Shown piece by piece: positions 61,204-64,000 of a DNA stretch of 64,000 bases; the first letter of the stretch is position 1, and each line of letters opens with the position of its first letter. The position numbers were made by a program, and so were the translations under genes. The stretch covers positions 1,302,001 through 1,366,000 of the forward strand of contig CBDDII010000003.1 in assembly GCA_965228905.1 (NCBI GenBank). The letters are read 5' to 3'. A model generated the notes under the pieces. That model did no database searches. It saw only the letters and a program-made list of their open reading frames with translations, and was not told where the DNA came from. The DNA is from CALKXV01 sp965228905 (GTDB taxonomy: Bacteria > Pseudomonadota > Alphaproteobacteria > Rhodobacterales > Rhodobacteraceae).

Positions 61204-62220
61204 TCAAAGCTGACCGGCGGTCATGTCCGTGGATGAGCGGGCGTTGTCCGGGGCGTCACCGGCCAGTCGCCGCTCGGCGGCTTCGAGGTGGTGCTTGAAC
61301 CGGGGGATGGATTGCTCGGCCAGGACCGCGCGGCAAAGCTGGCGGGTGAGGGCGGGCCGATCTTCGGCCAGAACCCGAGCGAGGAGGGCGCGCAGGTAGG
61401 GGACGTGCCTTTTGCGGGCTTGCATCAGTTTAGCGAAACGGCCCGGCGTGAGTTTGCCCTCGACCGCAGCGTCCGCGATCCGCGAAACCAGCGCCATCGC
61501 CCGCATGTCGGCCTCGATCGCGCCAGAGCGGCCGCGCCGATAGGGAAAGCGCATGACGTTCGGTCCGCGAAACAGGCTGGCGTGCATGGCGTCTTCGGCT
61601 TCGTCGGGGTCATAGACGATGATCGCGTTTTCGGCGGCTTCGACCATGTCGGGGGCGTAGCCATAGCGTGACGTGAAATCCAGCCGACGGGACGAGGGAA
61701 AGCGGCCATCCCAGGCGGCACGGCGGGTCTCAAGCGTGGCTTGCGGGGCGAGTGCCAGAACCGTGGCACCCGGCGCGGCGACCGAGTAGGCAGCGGCGGC
61801 ATAGCCGCACATGCCCGCGCCATAGAAGATCACGCGGTCGAAATCGTCGAAGAAACCATAGTCGACCAGCCGGTCGATATAGGCCCAGATCGCCTTGTCG
61901 CGGAACCAATCCTGCCCCTGGGCGATCAGCGACAGGTGCGACCAACCCCGGCTTGCGCAGATGTCGAAGGCCAGCGGCATCCCGGTGTCGCTGACGGAGC
62001 GGATACCGAAAAGCGTTTCGAAGGCCACGAACAACACGTCATGGGAATCCTCGATGAAGACCGCCGCATGATCCCTTGTCAGTTCGGTGTAATAGCCTTC
62101 GCCCTCTGCGATCACGCGCAGAGCTTTCAGCCAGTCCTTGTCTGACAGATCGGTCGAAATTGTTGCCCCGGCACCCATAAAAAACTCGTCTTCGTTTACA
62201 TCGGGCAGCTTAGACGGCAC
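61204..62220 (-). CDS. Alpha/beta-hydrolase-like protein lacking the catalytic Ser
   Basis: 338 residues. The region RVIFYGAGMCGYAAAAY (about 129-145) has the strand-turn-helix shape of the nucleophile elbow in alpha/beta hydrolases of the YGxSxGGYAA type, but the Ser position is Gly and the following Gly is Cys (G134-A-G-M-C138-G-Y). The protein may thus be a non-enzymatic relative or use Cys138. Similar Rhodobacteraceae proteins are, as I recall, often labelled phosphoadenosine phosphosulfate reductase; no reductase motif is visible. Start is GTG 62220, or possibly ATG 62178. Convergent with the small membrane protein. Confidence 0.6.
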   Translation of the reverse strand: MPSKLPDVNEDEFFMGAGATISTDLSDKDWLKALRVIAEGEGYYTELTRDHAAVFIEDSHDVLFVAFETLFGIRSVSDTGMPLAFDICASRGWSHLSLIAQGQDWFRDKAIWAYIDRLVDYGFFDDFDRVIFYGAGMCGYAAAAYSVAAPGATVLALAPQATLETRRAAWDGRFPSSRRLDFTSRYGYAPDMVEAAENAIIVYDPDEAEDAMHASLFRGPNVMRFPYRRGRSGAIEADMRAMALVSRIADAAVEGKLTPGRFAKLMQARKRHVPYLRALLARVLAEDRPALTRQLCRAVLAEQSIPRFKHHLEAAERRLAGDAPDNARSSTDMTAGQL

Positions 62221-62349
62221 GCTTCGGGGCTGGCAAGGTGTCGACGGGAACTATCCACAGGAATTGCGCCGGGCAGCCCTTGATTCGTGGACTGCCCGGT
62301 GTGAAAGCGCGGATTATGCGTATTTTTGAAACGGTGAAGAGGCGGGGTT

Positions 62350-63570
62350 TTAGAAAAACGCCTGAAGCCCCGTCTGCGCGCGGCCCAGGATCAGGGCGTG
62401 TATGTCGTGGGTGCCTTCGTAGGTGTTGACGGTTTCAAGGTTCATCATGTGGCGGATGACGTCGAACTCCTCGGAAATCCCGTTGCCGCCGTGCATGTCA
62501 CGCGCCGCGCGGGCAATGTCGAGCGCCTTGCCGCAGTTGTTGCGCTTGATGAGCGAGATCATCTCGGGCGCCGCAGCGCCGTCTTCCATCAGGCGACCGA
62601 CCCGCAGGGCGGCCTGCAGGCCAAGTGCGATCTCGGTCTGCATGTCGGCGAGTTTCTTTTGGAACAACTGGGTCTGGGCGAGGGGTTTGCCGAACTGCTT
62701 GCGGTCCAGCCCATATTGGCGTGCGCCCTGCCAGCAGGCCTCGGCGGCCCCCATCACGCCCCAGGCGATGCCATAGCGGGCGCGGTTCAGACAGCCGAAG
62801 GGGCCTTTTAATCCTTCGACGTGGGGCAGAAGCGCATCTTCGCCCACCTCGACGTTGTCCAGCACGATCTCGCCGGTGACACTGGCCCGCAGACTTTGCT
62901 TGCCCGCGATCTTTGGGGCGGTCAGACCCTTGGTGCCCTTTTCAAGGACGAAGCCGCGAATCTTGCCGCCGTGAGCTTCGGACTTGGCCCAGACGACGAA
63001 GACATCGGCAATCGGGGAATTCGAGATCCACATCTTGGAACCTGACAGACGATAGCCGCCCTCGGTCTTTACCGCGCGGGTCTTCATGCCACCGGGGTCG
63101 GAACCCGCGTCGGGCTCGGTGAGACCAAAGCAGCCGATCAACTCGCCAGCGGCGAGGCCCGGAAGGTATTTCGCGCGTTGTTCATCGCTGCCGTAGGCAT
63201 AGATCGGGTACATCACAAGCGAGGATTGCACCGACATCATCGAGCGATAGCCGCTGTCCACACGTTCGATTTCCCGCGCGACAAGGCCATAGGTGACATA
63301 GCCTGCGCCAAGGCCGCCAAGCTCTTCCGGCACCGTCACACCCAAAAGACCGGCGGCACCCATTTCGGCAAAGATCTCGGGTTCGACCTTTTCCTCAGCA
63401 TAGGCCGTGCGCACGCGCGGGGCCAGTTTGTCGGCGGCGAAGGCGCGGGCGGCGTCGGCCAGCATACGCTCGTCTTCGCTCAACTGGTCGCTCAGCCGGA
63501 AAGGATCCTCCCAGTCGAAGGATGACAAGTCGGGCGCGTCTTTCGGCTTGATCCGGTCCTGCGCATTCAT
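62350..63570 (-). CDS. Acyl-CoA dehydrogenase, glutaryl-CoA dehydrogenase-like
   Basis: 406 residues. The catalytic Glu lies in TYEGTHDIHALILGR (E385), the motif and location typical of glutaryl-CoA dehydrogenase; FGCFGLTEPDAGSDPGG-type and SGSKMWISNSPIADV blocks are also present. FAD-dependent; would oxidise and decarboxylate glutaryl-CoA in lysine/tryptophan degradation. ATG 63570 has GGGAGAG ahead; an earlier in-frame Met would add six residues. Stands 71 bp downstream of infC on the same strand. Confidence 0.9.
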   Translation of the reverse strand: MNAQDRIKPKDAPDLSSFDWEDPFRLSDQLSEDERMLADAARAFAADKLAPRVRTAYAEEKVEPEIFAEMGAAGLLGVTVPEELGGLGAGYVTYGLVAREIERVDSGYRSMMSVQSSLVMYPIYAYGSDEQRAKYLPGLAAGELIGCFGLTEPDAGSDPGGMKTRAVKTEGGYRLSGSKMWISNSPIADVFVVWAKSEAHGGKIRGFVLEKGTKGLTAPKIAGKQSLRASVTGEIVLDNVEVGEDALLPHVEGLKGPFGCLNRARYGIAWGVMGAAEACWQGARQYGLDRKQFGKPLAQTQLFQKKLADMQTEIALGLQAALRVGRLMEDGAAAPEMISLIKRNNCGKALDIARAARDMHGGNGISEEFDVIRHMMNLETVNTYEGTHDIHALILGRAQTGLQAFF

Positions 63571-63641
63571 ATCGAACTCTCCCATCAAAAAGGCGCGGCG
63601 CCACTGGCAGCCGCGCCCAGAATTTCACCCGGTCGGCCGTG

Positions 63642-64000
63642 TTACTTGGCCGGTCCGATCATCATCACCATCTGGCGGCCTTCCATCTTGGGCATGTTTT
63701 CCACCTTGCCCAGACCTTCGACATCATCGGCGACACGTTCCAGCAATTCGCGGCCCAGGTTCTGGTGCGCCATTTCACGGCCCCGGAACCGCAAGGTGAC
63801 TTTCACCTTGTCGCCAGCTTCCAGGAACCGCGTCACGTTGCGCATCTTCACATCATAGTCGTGGGTGTCCGTGTTGGGGCGGAACTTTACCTCTTTGACT
63901 TCAATGGTTTTCTGTTTCTTGCGGGCCTCGCTCTCGCGCTTTTGCTGTTCGTACTTGAACTTGCCATAGTCCATGATCTTGCAAACGGGCGGCGAGGCGT
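63642..64000 (-). CDS. infC: Translation initiation factor IF-3, C-terminal part (partial)
   Basis: The frame runs off the right edge; 118 residues are seen. ASPPVCKIMDYGKFKYEQQ is the IF-3 signature at the linker, followed by KEVKFRPNTDTHDYDVK and the C-terminal domain to MMIGPAK. IF-3 binds the 30S subunit and checks the start codon. Upstream start and promoter are outside the window. Confidence 0.95.
   Translation of the reverse strand, partial: ASPPVCKIMDYGKFKYEQQKRESEARKKQKTIEVKEVKFRPNTDTHDYDVKMRNVTRFLEAGDKVKVTLRFRGREMAHQNLGRELLERVADDVEGLGKVENMPKMEGRQMVMMIGPAK

Noticed and set aside
62268..62300. Inverted repeat CCGGGCAG/CTGCCCGG with a 15-base loop
   Set aside because: It lies between two minus-strand genes but has no T-run on that strand, and a single 8-bp arm pair with a long loop is weak; possible terminator but not supported enough to annotate.
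1..64000. tRNA, rRNA, CRISPR, insertion sequence or phage genes
   Set aside because: Scanned for these and found no cloverleaf-like tRNA, no direct-repeat/spacer array, no transposase or integrase; some small RNA could be missed by eye.

Overview
The window looks like the chromosome of a marine-type alphaproteobacterium, most likely Rhodobacteraceae (Roseobacter group). Reasons are the high GC content, tight gene packing with many ATGA/GTGA stop-start overlaps, the protein families (DUF1194, dimethylglycine-dehydrogenase-like FAD/GcvT proteins, non-pyrrolysine MttB, DmpBC/Liv transporters) and a perfect CtrA-type TTAA-N7-TTAA site. I see no rRNA, tRNA, CRISPR array, insertion sequence, prophage or integrase.

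Layout. (1) 1-2.7 kb: end of a hydantoinase/oxoprolinase A gene, its B partner, and a convergent rhomboid protease. (2) 2.8-17 kb: an exopolysaccharide island. A TPR lipoprotein of the PrsT type and a polyprenyl-phosphate sugar transferase are divergent from a GspA-like ATPase, a Wzz-type chain-length protein and a bacterial tyrosine kinase. The perfect CtrA site lies in the divergent spacer. Beyond them lies an eight-gene minus-strand operon (rmlC, rmlB, a membrane protein, rmlD, a methyltransferase, rmlA, UDP-glucuronate epimerase, UDP-glucose dehydrogenase) that would supply dTDP-rhamnose and UDP-uronic acids. (3) 17-24 kb: a class II aldolase and SDR pair facing a Dpp-type ABC transporter operon. 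Between the facing units is a striking array of four short hairpins. (4) 24-32 kb: PrpD-like protein, a branched-chain-amino-acid-type (Liv) transporter with a GNAT gene inserted antisense, and a CaiB-type CoA transferase. (5) 32-40 kb: a probable methylamine/betaine one-carbon cluster: XRE-cupin regulator with two matched operators, two DMGDH-like FAD/GcvT enzymes, a homocysteine S-methyltransferase and an MttB-family methyltransferase. A second hairpin array precedes the homocysteine methyltransferase and buries its ribosome binding site. (6) 40-64 kb: mostly housekeeping genes (rpe, smc, mnmD, mlaC/mlaA, ridA, rsmD, dnaB, pyrE, pyrC, glutaryl-CoA-dehydrogenase-like, infC). Among them is a prokaryotic glutamate-receptor-like ligand-gated channel with an altered selectivity filter.

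Most notable signals: two collinear arrays of four hairpins each, built from the same modules (18550-18640 and 35003-35097); the receptor-channel gene at 48628-49692; the CtrA site over the exopolysaccharide promoters; the GTGAAA-N13-TTTCAC operator pair; and an MttB/DMGDH methyl-transfer cluster with no corrinoid protein in view. Functions are assigned from motifs and family resemblance read by eye; no database search was run.
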